Shown piece by piece: positions 16,325-24,690 of a stretch of 64,000 nucleotides of DNA. The translations under genes and the position numbers were made by a program. The notes under the pieces were generated by a model, which worked only from the letters and a program-made list of their open reading frames with translations, had not been told where the DNA came from and did not search any database. Source of the DNA: Paenibacillus_D sp047238105 (GTDB lineage: Bacteria > Bacillota > Bacilli > Paenibacillales > Paenibacillaceae); the NCBI RefSeq assembly GCF_047238105.1, contig NZ_JBDFMD010000001.1, positions 434,001 to 498,000 on the forward strand. The letters run 5' to 3'. The stretch's first letter is position 1, and every line of letters begins with the position of its first letter.

Positions 16325-17599
16325 TTATTTGAATTTGCTCAGTTTGTCGCCGAAGCGCTCAGCAAGCGTGAAGCTCATGCCTTCTTTATTCAGGCTGACG
16401 TTAGGGTTGTTGAGATCTTCTTTGGACACGCGAGGCCCACGATCTGATCTCTCAGGACGCTCGGAGCGAGGCGCTTGCTCAGGAGCTTCCTCAGTTTCCT
16501 TGATGCTCAGGCTTACACGCTTCTCGCCAGGGTTGAAGTCCAAGATCTTCGCTTTGACTTCCTGACCTTCCTGCAGTACTTCAAATGGTGTCGCAACGTG
16601 GCGATGAGCGATCTGGGAAATATGGACCAGACCTTCTACCCCAGGAGCAATCTCTACAAATGCTCCAAAGTTCACCAGTCTGCGGACAGTGCCGGTAACA
16701 ATATCGCCTGTATTGAATTGACCGGTAGCTGTATCCCACGGACCCGGCTGAGCCGCTTTGATGCTGAGGCTGATCTTGCCGACCGACGGGTCGACTTTCA
16801 GCACTTTGACGCGAACGGTGTCGCCTTCGGAGACGACATCCTTCGGATGAGCGACATGCTGCCAGGAGAGCTCCGATACGTGGACCAATCCATCCACTCC
16901 GCCGATATCGACAAATGCGCCGAATGGAGTCAGTCGTTGTACTGTGCCCTCGATCTCCTGACCGACCTCAAGAGATTCCATTACACGCTGCTTATTCTCT
17001 TCGAACTCGCTATCTAGAACTTCTTTGGCAGAGAGGATGACCTTGTTGTTCTCACGGTCCAGCTCTTTGACTTTGACACGCAAGGTGCGGCCTTTGTAAT
17101 CGCTGAAGTCCTCGACAAAATGACGCTCGACCATCGAAGCCGGGATGAATCCCCGAACGCCGACATCGGCGACCAGACCGCCTTTGACTACATCGGCAAC
17201 TGTAATCTCGAATACATTACCGTTGTCGAAGTCTTCTTGCAGCTTATCCCATGCATTCTCGCCGTCGATCAGACGCTTGGAGAGCACCAGCTTCTCCTTA
17301 TCATCATCGATGCTGACGACTTTCAGTTCGATCTCTTGTCCGAGCTCGACCAGGCCTGTCGCGCTATCGATCTGGACTGCGGACAATTCACGGAGCGGAA
17401 TAACACCGTCATATTTATATCCAAGGCTGACAGTCACCTGGTTATCTTCGATTTTGACGATCGAACCTTTTACGGTATCGCCTTTCTTCAGCGTTACCAG
17501 ATTGTCCATAGCCTCTTGGTTTTCCGCTTCGGCAGCAGCCTCTTCCTGGCTTACCGTTTCTTCAACCGTTGAATCTTGGATTTTTGTTTCTTCTGACAT
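16325..17599 (-). CDS. rpsA: 30S ribosomal protein S1 homologue (YpfD type)
   Basis: A 424-residue RNA-binding protein with four S1 repeats (about residues 40-110, 125-190, 205-275 and 290-360), each marked by motifs such as TPFGAFVDIGGVDGLVHVSE and VNFGAFVEIAPGVEGLVHIS. The N-terminal 35 residues are acidic and the C-terminus has a charged PRSERPERSDRGPR linker. Firmicute versions have four repeats and are not strictly equivalent to E. coli S1. GAGGAGG precedes the ATG at 17599. It has its own sigma-A promoter and terminator. Confidence 0.94.
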   Translation of the reverse strand: MSEETKIQDSTVEETVSQEEAAAEAENQEAMDNLVTLKKGDTVKGSIVKIEDNQVTVSLGYKYDGVIPLRELSAVQIDSATGLVELGQEIELKVVSIDDDKEKLVLSKRLIDGENAWDKLQEDFDNGNVFEITVADVVKGGLVADVGVRGFIPASMVERHFVEDFSDYKGRTLRVKVKELDRENNKVILSAKEVLDSEFEENKQRVMESLEVGQEIEGTVQRLTPFGAFVDIGGVDGLVHVSELSWQHVAHPKDVVSEGDTVRVKVLKVDPSVGKISLSIKAAQPGPWDTATGQFNTGDIVTGTVRRLVNFGAFVEIAPGVEGLVHISQIAHRHVATPFEVLQEGQEVKAKILDFNPGEKRVSLSIKETEEAPEQAPRSERPERSDRGPRVSKEDLNNPNVSLNKEGMSFTLAERFGDKLSKFK

Positions 17600-17628
17600 T
17601 TGAAATAACCTCCTCAGTTCATACCCCA

Positions 17629-17657
17629 ACTTTATTTAAACCTGTGCGCCGAGTCAA
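17629..17657 (-). promoter_or_regulatory. Sigma-A promoter of rpsA
   Basis: TTGACT (17652-17657) and TAAAGT (17629-17634) are 17 bases apart on the minus strand, about 30 bases upstream of the rpsA start codon. Confidence 0.55.
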
Positions 17658-17698
17658 GCATAAATTGTGGCGTCAGGATTTAAAACTCAATCAAAACT

Positions 17699-18277
17699 TT
17701 AGCCTTCACGCACCATGGCTCTAATATGGGTCATGATTCGCTCGGTTGCCTGGTCCAGGACATCTGATGATGGATTGTCGATAAACGATTGCATATCAAT
17801 GGGCTTGCCATACTTGATCTTCATCCTGCGGAACGGCTTGTAGGGTCCGATGATGGCCACAGGAACGACGGCAGCCCCGCTGCGCAAAGCCATCATGGCT
17901 GCGCCTTTCTTGCCCATACTGTCTTCGGACCCGCCACGCGTGCCCTCAGGGAATATCCCAACGACATGACCGTCCTTGAGCATCTGGATCGACAGCCGGA
18001 TCGATTCCTTGCTGACGCCGCCTCGTTTAACAGGAAAGGCGCCAAGCGAACGAAGAAAAGCGTTGGAGAGCTTAGTGCTGAACAGCTCGGCCTTAGCCAT
18101 GTAATGCACCTTGCGGCGGACTTTGACGCCTACTGTGGTCGGATCAATATTACTGATATGATTGGAACAGAGCAAGACGGGCCCGCTGGCCGGAATATTG
18201 TCCAGCCCTTCGGCCTTCAGCGGAAACAAGGTTGCAAAAATGGCGCGAAGCAGGGTCTGACAAATGCGATACATCAT
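17699..18277 (-). CDS. plsC: 1-acyl-sn-glycerol-3-phosphate acyltransferase
   Basis: PlsC adds the second acyl chain to lysophosphatidic acid. The 192-residue membrane-associated protein has the H-x4-D motif in SNHISNIDP near residue 38, the acceptor motif GAFPVKRGG near 82, FPEGTRGG near 108 and VVPVAIIG near 135. It begins three bases past the cmk stop. cmk-plsC-rpsA order is typical of the group. Confidence 0.96.
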   Translation of the reverse strand: MMYRICQTLLRAIFATLFPLKAEGLDNIPASGPVLLCSNHISNIDPTTVGVKVRRKVHYMAKAELFSTKLSNAFLRSLGAFPVKRGGVSKESIRLSIQMLKDGHVVGIFPEGTRGGSEDSMGKKGAAMMALRSGAAVVPVAIIGPYKPFRRMKIKYGKPIDMQSFIDNPSSDVLDQATERIMTHIRAMVREG

Positions 18278-18280
18278 AGT

Positions 18281-18982
18281 TTACTTCGCCCCCGCCAATT
18301 TGGTTCTGCCTAATTCAATAATATGTTCGACAACCTGTTCGATCGTGAGATGCGAGCTATCTACAATAAGCGCATCGGCAGCGCGTGTCAGCGGCGAAAC
18401 GGTTCTCTCCTGATCCATCTTGTCGCGTGCGGCGATCTCACGGCGCAGCTGCTCAAGCGTAATCTGCTGCTTACCGGTCGTCTCCAGAAATCTGCGCTGC
18501 GCGCGAATCTCGACACTTGCCGTCAGAAAAACCTTCAAGTCGGCACCCGGGAGCACTTTGGTACCGATATCCCGGCCGTCCATGACGACGCCTTTGATGA
18601 GGGCTAGGTTGCGCTGCTTGTCCACCAGCAGTTCTCTGACAGCCGGTATGGCGGCGACCTCGGATACGAGGAGATTCACTTCACGGGAACGAATCTCTTG
18701 CGTCACCTGCTGGCCGTCCAGCAGTACCTCCTGCCTGCCGTCCTCATTGGTGATGAGGATGTCAAACGATGCGGCCGCAGCGGCAACGGCTGCATGGTCG
18801 TCCGCACTTACTCCCGCACGGATAATGCCCAGCGTCACAGCGCGATACATGGCTCCGGTATCAATATAGATGTAGCCCAGACGCTCGGCGACCTTTCTCG
18901 CCACTGTGCTCTTCCCTGCGCCTGCAGGCCCGTCGATAGCGATATTGATCCGTTCGCTCCCGTCTCGATGCTGTGTGCTCAA
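18281..18982 (-). CDS. cmk: Cytidylate kinase
   Basis: Phosphorylates CMP and dCMP using ATP. The product has the P-loop GPAGAGKST near residue 17, DTGAMYRA near 37 and the NMP-binding GRDIGTKVLP near 154, plus the lid region KMDQERTVSPL. Two TTG codons are possible starts (18988 and 18982); AAGGGGGA is seven to eight bases before the second, which is preferred (233 residues). The leader contains a promoter followed at once by an intrinsic terminator. Confidence 0.95.
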   Translation of the reverse strand: MSTQHRDGSERINIAIDGPAGAGKSTVARKVAERLGYIYIDTGAMYRAVTLGIIRAGVSADDHAAVAAAAASFDILITNEDGRQEVLLDGQQVTQEIRSREVNLLVSEVAAIPAVRELLVDKQRNLALIKGVVMDGRDIGTKVLPGADLKVFLTASVEIRAQRRFLETTGKQQITLEQLRREIAARDKMDQERTVSPLTRAADALIVDSSHLTIEQVVEHIIELGRTKLAGAK

Positions 18983-19023
18983 CGGCAAATCCCCCTTGCG
19001 AAGTGTAAAGCCTAAGTATCAAT

Positions 19024-19044
19024 AAAAAAGCAGGCTCTGCCTGC
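19024..19044 (-). terminator. Intrinsic terminator between ypfB-like gene and cmk
   Basis: GCAGGC-AGA-GCCTGC followed by TTTTTT on the minus strand. It may end the ypfB transcript, but it also lies at about +5 to +25 of the promoter at 19055-19083, so it could act as an attenuator of cmk. Confidence 0.85.
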
Positions 19045-19054
19045 GAACGTGAAA

Positions 19055-19083
19055 ATTATACCACACTATAAGCTAAGATGCAA
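19055..19083 (-). promoter_or_regulatory. Strong sigma-A promoter upstream of cmk
   Basis: TTGCAT (19078-19083), 17 bases, then TGGTATAAT with a perfect -10 (19055-19060) and extended TGn. Predicted start near 19049, immediately before the terminator hairpin. Confidence 0.7.
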
Positions 19084-19107
19084 AAAACAAGGTTTAACAG
19101 CGAGGCA

Positions 19108-19374
19108 CTAATTTGCTGTAAATGCAAGTTTCATGGGGGTGATTTCCTGGCGCGCTTGCGCAAGGGACAGAGGTTCGCCTTCCGCTCTGTCGATTCCTGT
19201 AACAAGTTGTCGAACCGAGCTGAACTGCAGGGCAAACTGGGCAGCCAAAAGGAGGGCAAGCAGCATAAGAGCAGCCTTGCCGAGTAATGCTCCAACTTTA
19301 TCCATCACTGTCAGCTCCCGTAGTACTTCTGAAGGCGGATGGCCGGCCCGGCGGCGCTTCGCTGTACCGTTCAT
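19108..19374 (-). CDS. YpfB-like small membrane protein (DUF5359-like)
   Basis: A protein of 88 residues with one membrane segment (ALLGKAALMLLALLLAAQFALQF) after a basic N-terminus, and a short outer tail ending PMKLAFTAN. AAGGAG lies ten bases before the ATG at 19374; longer starts lack one. The place between cmk and the PilZ gene is that of ypfB in B. subtilis, whose product is shorter (about 57 residues) and uncharacterised, so the name is by position. Confidence 0.6.
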   Translation of the reverse strand: MNGTAKRRRAGHPPSEVLRELTVMDKVGALLGKAALMLLALLLAAQFALQFSSVRQLVTGIDRAEGEPLSLAQARQEITPMKLAFTAN

Positions 19375-19444
19375 GAGCAACTGTCTCCTTATCCCGCGAA
19401 GTTGGCAATGTATGGCTAGTATGTGCAAAACCGTCCTATGTATG

Positions 19445-20095
19445 CTATCGTTTGCGAAAATCGAGCTGCCTTTCGAAACAGAAGCGGATAATTTTCTGGC
19501 GTTCCCCGTCCGAGATCGCGGCGAATTTGCACATCACTTGGGTTCTTCCTGTTTCTAGCGGCTTGATGCGTACGACTTCCGCTTTAAAATTCGCATGGTC
19601 CAAAGATCCGTTTCTATATGGAATCAACAACCAGCTATCAAGCAGATCGCCGAATTTCAGTTTCCACTTGCCTTCACAGATGAATGAGATGCCGCCGCCG
19701 CCGACATCATCTGTTGCAGCGACAAATTTGATGCCTTCAGTCAGTCTCACTGCCAGCTCCAGCTCCGCGGCAACACGCAGGAAGCTTCGGCGCTGCACCT
19801 TGGTAATCTGCTCGGTATCCGGCTTCTGAATCGCTACCAGGCGGACGACATCCTCTCGAAATCCGATCACATGTGAATTGAAATAATGCTTGACGCCGCC
19901 CTCCACCACAAAAAAAGCCGACAGCTCGTCGCCCAGATAAAGCTTTTTATAGCGACCTGTCGCTTCATTCAAAGGAATTTCGATCAACAAATCTCCATCA
20001 CCCATATCCGCAATCCTCGTTTTGTATTCGATACGGGCTTCCGTTTCATCGGGTGAAGCGACTTGCAGATACAACACTTGATTCACACTCGGCAA
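19445..20095 (-). CDS. PilZ-domain c-di-GMP receptor, YpfA/MotI-like flagellar brake
   Basis: A two-domain protein: an N-terminal YcgR-like beta domain (about residues 5-90) and a PilZ domain with the c-di-GMP motif QRRSFLRV near residue 100. The second motif, normally D/NxSxxG, reads DDVGGGGIS, so the Ser is Gly. B. subtilis YpfA/MotI binds the stator MotA to stop swimming. The start is set at TTG 20095, with GGGGGGAG eight bases upstream; the ATG at 20122 lies upstream of the transcription start predicted from the TATAAT at 20125 and cannot be used from that promoter. Confidence 0.85.
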   Translation of the reverse strand: MPSVNQVLYLQVASPDETEARIEYKTRIADMGDGDLLIEIPLNEATGRYKKLYLGDELSAFFVVEGGVKHYFNSHVIGFREDVVRLVAIQKPDTEQITKVQRRSFLRVAAELELAVRLTEGIKFVAATDDVGGGGISFICEGKWKLKFGDLLDSWLLIPYRNGSLDHANFKAEVVRIKPLETGRTQVMCKFAAISDGERQKIIRFCFERQLDFRKR

Positions 20096-20124
20096 CACTT
20101 TGGCTCCCCCCTTGTAATCCATTT

Positions 20125-20133
20125 ATTATAGCA
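20125..20133 (-). promoter_or_regulatory. Extended -10 promoter of the PilZ gene
   Basis: TGCTATAAT on the minus strand 30 bases before the preferred start codon; no clear -35. Confidence 0.6.
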
Positions 20134-20201
20134 CGCCAATCGGATACGAGCTATACAATAGACTTCAGGAAAAGATGAACGCCAAAACGTTCTTAGCATG
20201 C

Positions 20202-20230
20202 AAAAAGCGCCCCTCGAAAGAAAGGGCGCC
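20202..20230 (-). terminator. Intrinsic terminator after ypeB
   Basis: GCGCCC and GGGCGC pair around TTTCTTTCGA, followed by TTTTTG on the minus strand, about 30 bases past the ypeB stop. Confidence 0.82.
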
Positions 20231-20260
20231 AAATGTGCAACACTCGTTGGCACATGTTGT

Positions 20261-21622
20261 TCAGTCGGCCTGCTGCAGCACTTCATCATTCATACCGGGC
20301 ACCTGTTCGATCGATTCCTCTTCACCTGTGTCTGCATTGATAAAGATTCGATAGAGCGAGCCGTTGATTCGACCAAGAAACTCGTAACACAGAACCTCTT
20401 CCTTGCGCTCATTGTGGATGAGTGCCCGCTTGGCAGAACGCACCTCAAAGTCGGGGTTCAGGGATTCCCGCGCTTCTTGCTCCGTCAATCCCGGCTCGGG
20501 CAGCCGGCGTTCGCGATGCTCATACAGATAGTCAGATGTCTGCATCGAAACCGGCTGACCATCATCCAGTGCCGTTTGTACCGTCACACGGTCCGGGTAG
20601 ATCAGCACGCCATCTTGCGTAGCAACGTATGTGAAATTGCCGGTTCGGGCGTATTCGTCATAACTTACAGCCTCCATATCCGGGTATCCGTGGGAAGCCA
20701 GGAACTCTCGGGCAGCAGACTCCGCCGTTTCAAGATTCACCTGCTTTTCGCCAACCTCCCGGGGGTTGAAAAAGGAGATCAGCTCACCGCCGCGCTTGGT
20801 ATAATCGATTCTTGCAGGTTCGCCGTCACCGGTGTCCACGATGGCCGTATACGTTTCGTATTCGGTACCTGTACCATTTTCGACAACCTCGACACCGCTG
20901 CTATCAGCCAAGCCGAGGAAACGCGCGGCCTTTTGCTTGATCTCTTCAGGTCCGACTGCTTCCGCTGACAAGGCGCGCAGCGTATGCTTCTGGAATACCG
21001 CAGATACCGTAGGCCCCCAATCGATCTCGGGGTATTGGCCTACCTTATCCTCCATTGTGCGGAAGCCATCGATAATGGCGTTAGTACCCGACTCCTGCCG
21101 GGATGCCATCGCCACCTCCACATCCATCCATCGCAAACTGTTCTGCATGACTTCAGTCTGCATGTTCTGTAGGTCCTTTGTCAGTTCTTCCGATTTGGTA
21201 TACAGCGTCTTGAGAGTCGTAAATTCCTTGTCCGAGAGCGGTTCTTTGGTGAGGTCCCGAATCGATGTGCGATATGCAAAGCTAGCGACATGCGAGAGGA
21301 AATCCTCTGCTTTGCTAAACGGCAACATCGTGAGCGGGAGTTGGTTGATTTCATTCTGCGCCTGACTTGTCATGCGCCACACATTGACCAGACCTTTGCG
21401 GTGATGTCCGCTTGATTTCGAACTTACCGCCAAGGTATTGCCCAACTGTTTGTGGATTTGATCCAGATCGTAGCTGAGATTATGGAAAGCCCGTTGATAC
21501 TGATTTTCCGCCTTGATCAGCACCGCATTTTTGTCTTGATGCTCCTGATAGCCCCAAAAGGCTGCGCCGATGAACATCAGCGCCATGACAGGAAACAGCA
21601 CAGCGCTCAAACGCTTATACAT
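20261..21622 (-). CDS. ypeB: Germination protein YpeB
   Basis: YpeB is made in the forespore, sits in the spore inner membrane and stabilises the cortex-lytic enzyme SleB. The 453-residue protein has an N-terminal signal anchor (LSAVLFPVMALMFIGAAFWGY), a long helical region and three C-terminal PepSY-like repeats (about residues 210-440; e.g. ETAESAAREFLASHGYPD and LTEQEARESLNPDF). The ATG at 21622 has AAAGGAG upstream. Unlike B. subtilis, sleB is not the neighbouring upstream gene; a four-cysteine miniprotein gene is. The ribosome site lies in one arm of a ten-base inverted repeat. Confidence 0.95.
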   Translation of the reverse strand: MYKRLSAVLFPVMALMFIGAAFWGYQEHQDKNAVLIKAENQYQRAFHNLSYDLDQIHKQLGNTLAVSSKSSGHHRKGLVNVWRMTSQAQNEINQLPLTMLPFSKAEDFLSHVASFAYRTSIRDLTKEPLSDKEFTTLKTLYTKSEELTKDLQNMQTEVMQNSLRWMDVEVAMASRQESGTNAIIDGFRTMEDKVGQYPEIDWGPTVSAVFQKHTLRALSAEAVGPEEIKQKAARFLGLADSSGVEVVENGTGTEYETYTAIVDTGDGEPARIDYTKRGGELISFFNPREVGEKQVNLETAESAAREFLASHGYPDMEAVSYDEYARTGNFTYVATQDGVLIYPDRVTVQTALDDGQPVSMQTSDYLYEHRERRLPEPGLTEQEARESLNPDFEVRSAKRALIHNERKEEVLCYEFLGRINGSLYRIFINADTGEEESIEQVPGMNDEVLQQAD

Positions 21623-21627
21623 AGACA

Positions 21628-21680
21628 AAAGCTCCTTTCTGTGCAATACCTGGTGTTAGTTTGGTTTGCAAGAAGGAGCT
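21628..21680 (-). promoter_or_regulatory. Inverted repeat covering the ypeB ribosome site
   Basis: On the minus strand AAAGCTCCTT (21671-21680), right after the miniprotein stop, is complementary to AAGGAGCTTT (21628-21637), which contains the ypeB Shine-Dalgarno. The 33-base loop and following TTGTC could make a weak terminator or a translational block. Confidence 0.55.
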
Positions 21681-21688
21681 TTATACAT

Positions 21689-21841
21689 TCTTATTGGTGT
21701 TCCTCAATTTCGAAATCATCCAAGTTGTTGCATAGACATTGTTTGAAGCCGGTAGTGATATGACCCTTTTCCATACGCCCGCGAAGAACGAATTTCTCGC
21801 CGCATTGTCTGCAGCGGATCCGGACTTTGACTCTCTGTTCC
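21689..21841 (-). CDS. Four-cysteine 50-residue protein, probable zinc ribbon
   Basis: Too short for routine ORF calling. AGGAGG is seven bases before GTG 21841. The product is basic at its start and acidic at its end; it holds CRQCGEKF and, 19 residues on, CLC (CxxC...CxC), spacing that suits one zinc-binding knuckle. I do not recognise the family. It lies between prsW and ypeB on the same strand, 66 bases before ypeB, so co-expression with a forespore germination protein is plausible. Start, ribosome site and composition support a real gene. Confidence 0.72.
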
Positions 21842-21897
21842 ACCCGCACACCTCCTGTAACGGTTTGCTTTGCTACTTGAAAGTGTTGACGGATCGG

Positions 21898-22596
21898 CTA
21901 AAATTTAATCTCGTCCTCGCGCTTGAGCAGACGGAACGGCGAGTTATTGTTAGCCCGTTGGATCTTGCGCAGTCCCCGTATCCACAGGAATACCATTAAC
22001 GGCACAATAATAAAAACCCAGTTGGTTTTTAGAGTGAGCATAATCCAATCGTATGTGCCGTGCCAGAACAATGGCAGAGCGAGCGACATGGCGATAAATT
22101 TGCGCTTTTGAGGGCCGGGACTGAACTTGGCTTTGCCTAGATAATAACCCATCATAATCCCGAACAACGCATGCCCGGAAACAGGCAGGAGCGCGCGCAT
22201 CAGGAGTCCGCCAAAAGAGGAGGGAACGAGAAAAGCGTACAGCACATTCTCAAATGTGGCAAAACCAAGCGAAATGGCAGTGGCATATACGATACCGTCG
22301 TAAGGCTCGTCGAATTCGGTGTGATTGTATATCATATGGAACAGAACAAACCATTTCAGCCCCTCTTCAACGGCTGACGAAATAATAAAGGAAAATACAA
22401 TCGGCGACTCGCCCAGCCACAGAAGCAGTCCCCGTTGGATGATCATGATCGGAAACACAACCAGTGCACCGAGAAAAAACAGCTTCAGGACCATAGTAAT
22501 CGGCTCGGAATGATATCGGTCTTTCAAATAGACATAAGTCAGCAAGGAGACGCCAGGTGCCACTGCCGCCATTAATATCGAGAACAATAGCACCAT
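21898..22596 (-). CDS. prsW: PrsW-family intramembrane protease
   Basis: PrsW performs site-1 cleavage of the anti-sigma factor RsiW in B. subtilis, releasing sigma-W. The 232-residue protein has seven or eight membrane segments and the family motifs SSAVEEGLKW (EExxK) near residue 73, GHALFGIMMGYY near 140 and LFWHGTYDW near 176, which supply the metal ligands. GGGGG precedes the ATG. An RsiW partner is not in the window. It follows gudB by 25 bases, as in Bacillus. Confidence 0.94.
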   Translation of the reverse strand: MVLLFSILMAAVAPGVSLLTYVYLKDRYHSEPITMVLKLFFLGALVVFPIMIIQRGLLLWLGESPIVFSFIISSAVEEGLKWFVLFHMIYNHTEFDEPYDGIVYATAISLGFATFENVLYAFLVPSSFGGLLMRALLPVSGHALFGIMMGYYLGKAKFSPGPQKRKFIAMSLALPLFWHGTYDWIMLTLKTNWVFIIVPLMVFLWIRGLRKIQRANNNSPFRLLKREDEIKF

Positions 22597-22621
22597 TTGT
22601 CATCCCCCTTCCTCGTGTTAG

Positions 22622-23875
22622 TCAAACCCAACCGCGATACCGCACGGCTTCAGCAAGCCGTCTGACACCAACCATATATGCAGCGAGCCGCATATCGACC
22701 GCTCGACTCTGATGCAGCTCATATACCTGCCTGAAGCCTCGGATCATCATATCTTGAAGCTTATGCTCTACTTCCGACTCGCTCCAATAATATCCCTGAT
22801 TGTTCTGGACCCACTCAAAGTAGGAGACGATCACTCCGCCGCTGCTGGCAAGTACATCAGGTATGATCAGCACATCCCGCTCCGTCAGGATACGTGTCGC
22901 CTCCAGCGTTGTCGGGCCGTTAGCTGCTTCTACAACGATCCCGGCTTGCACACGCGGCGCGTTGTCTGCGGTAAGCTGGTTCTGTATCGCTGCGGGTACC
23001 AGCACATCGCACGGCCTCTCCAGAAGTTCCTCATTGCTGATCGAGCCGGAATACAGATTGGTCACAGCGCCAAATGAGTCCCGGCGGTCCAGCAGATGCT
23101 CGATATCCAGTCCATCTTCATTATACAACGCGCCGTGCACATCGGATATCCCTATTACAGATGCGCCGGCTTCATGCATAAATTTGGCCAGAAAGCTGCC
23201 GGCATTGCCGAAGCCCTGAATGATAATCCGGGCATCGTGCAAGGGAATCCCCCGGGTTCGCAGAGCCTCGTGAATCATGACGGCGACGCCGCGCGCCGTC
23301 GCCGTCTCTCTGCCCCGCGAACCGCCGAGGACAAGAGGCTTGCCGGTAATAAAACCGGGCGAGTCGAACTCCCGGATGCGACTGTATTCATCCAGCATCC
23401 AGGCCATGATCTGAGAATTGGTCATGACATCCGGCGCAGGTATGTCCTTGGTGGGCCCGACCAGTTGGCTGATTGCTCGCACGTAGCCGCGGCTAAGACG
23501 CTCCAGTTCCGGGAAAGACATCCCCCGCGGGTCACAGATAATCCCACCTTTGCCGCCCCCGTAAGGCAGATCCGCGATGCCGCATTTGAGACTCATCCAA
23601 ATAGAAAGAGCCTTCACTTCATCCGCGTTCACATCGGGATGGAAGCGAACGCCCCCTTTGGTCGGTCCGACCGCATCATTATGCTGAGCCCGGAAGCCCG
23701 TGAAAACCTTCGTACCGCCATTGTCCATGCGGACCGGAATCCTTACGGTCATCATCCGCAATGGTTCTTTCAGCAGATCGATCATATCATCTCCGTAGCC
23801 CAGTTTGCGCAGCGCCTGCTCGATAACGATCTGGGTCGACTTCAGCACGTCGAACGCTCCTTGTACTGCTATCAT
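22622..23875 (-). CDS. gudB: NAD-dependent glutamate dehydrogenase (Glu/Leu/Phe/Val family)
   Basis: Deaminates glutamate to 2-oxoglutarate, a catabolic enzyme in Bacilli. The 417-residue protein has the active-site Lys in LPYGGGKGGIICDP near residue 105, PAPDVMTN near 148 and the dinucleotide motif GFGNAGSFLA near 215. Its place between prsW (ypdC) and mecA (ypbH) is that of gudB. I see no duplication or in-frame insertion of the type that inactivates gudB in laboratory B. subtilis. Confidence 0.93.
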   Translation of the reverse strand: MIAVQGAFDVLKSTQIVIEQALRKLGYGDDMIDLLKEPLRMMTVRIPVRMDNGGTKVFTGFRAQHNDAVGPTKGGVRFHPDVNADEVKALSIWMSLKCGIADLPYGGGKGGIICDPRGMSFPELERLSRGYVRAISQLVGPTKDIPAPDVMTNSQIMAWMLDEYSRIREFDSPGFITGKPLVLGGSRGRETATARGVAVMIHEALRTRGIPLHDARIIIQGFGNAGSFLAKFMHEAGASVIGISDVHGALYNEDGLDIEHLLDRRDSFGAVTNLYSGSISNEELLERPCDVLVPAAIQNQLTADNAPRVQAGIVVEAANGPTTLEATRILTERDVLIIPDVLASSGGVIVSYFEWVQNNQGYYWSESEVEHKLQDMMIRGFRQVYELHQSRAVDMRLAAYMVGVRRLAEAVRYRGWV

Positions 23876-23980
23876 TCGTTAACACCACCCCGTCAAAAGT
23901 CCCGTCATGTAGCACGGTTCTAATATGGGCGGGATGTAACGGTTCTATACGGAACGTTTGGTGAGGCTGTTCATTCAAGT

Positions 23981-24022
23981 AAAAGAGCATCGTCCAGCAG
24001 AGGCGCGACTGACGATGCTCTC
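23981..24022 (-). terminator. Intrinsic terminator after mecA
   Basis: AGAGCATCGTC and GACGATGCTCT pair over eleven bases and are followed by TTTTAC, nine bases past the mecA stop. Confidence 0.88.
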
Positions 24023-24031
24023 TATCGGTAT

Positions 24032-24643
24032 TCATTTGAAGTGCTGACAGATCTCCGTGACGGCTCCTGCCGGTATGACCACCTTGCCGTATTCCTCCAA
24101 CACAGCGGCCGTAACCGATGTGGCCTCGCCGTACTCGGCCAGCAAAGCAATGATCGCATGATATTGCGCTGTCTCCAATCCACTTGGGTCAAATGCAAGA
24201 ATCCAGCGCTCTTTATAGGAATAAAGTCGGCCATCCCCGGAAAGTCCTGCAGCCTGAAGCTGCTTGCTGACGGATATGACATCCTCAAAATCCCGGTAAG
24301 AGTACATCATGACGTCGCTTTGCTCGAGGGTAACCTCCATCTCATAGACATCTTCATCATTGTCTTCGTCGCTGTCTGCGCGTTCGTGAATCTGCGCCTC
24401 GGCTCTGCCGCGGGTTACAATAACGACCATGCCTTGCGCTGGAAGCGCAAAAACTTCGACGGCAAGCGGCCCGCTGGCGTCAAACCCCAGCTCGCTGTAT
24501 GCCTGATCCATCATCTCGCTGAACAGTTCGTGCACCTTCGGAATTTCGCGCCACATGTCGTCCTTCTGGATCCCACGCTCCAGCAGGTCGTCGAACGTCA
24601 GGAAAATCCTGATCTTGTCCTGACTCAATCGCTCGATCTTCAT
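24032..24643 (-). CDS. mecA: Adaptor protein MecA (YpbH-type position)
   Basis: MecA delivers ComK and other targets to the ClpC unfoldase. The 203-residue protein has the N-terminal substrate-binding domain (MKIERLSQDKIRIFLTFDDL, WREIPKVHELFSEMM), an acidic linker DSDEDNDEDVYE near residue 95 and the C-terminal ClpC-binding domain. Bacillus has two paralogues; the one at this locus is ypbH. AGGAGGAT precedes the ATG. It is a single-gene unit with its own terminator. Confidence 0.93.
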   Translation of the reverse strand: MKIERLSQDKIRIFLTFDDLLERGIQKDDMWREIPKVHELFSEMMDQAYSELGFDASGPLAVEVFALPAQGMVVIVTRGRAEAQIHERADSDEDNDEDVYEMEVTLEQSDVMMYSYRDFEDVISVSKQLQAAGLSGDGRLYSYKERWILAFDPSGLETAQYHAIIALLAEYGEATSVTAAVLEEYGKVVIPAGAVTEICQHFK

Positions 24644-24690
24644 GACAGGATCCTCCTTTGCAGCATCAAGTTATAACAGATTATGAAGCG

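Noticed and set aside
22622..23875. Inactivating in-frame duplication in gudB
   Set aside because: The frame is complete and the active-site region has no direct repeat.
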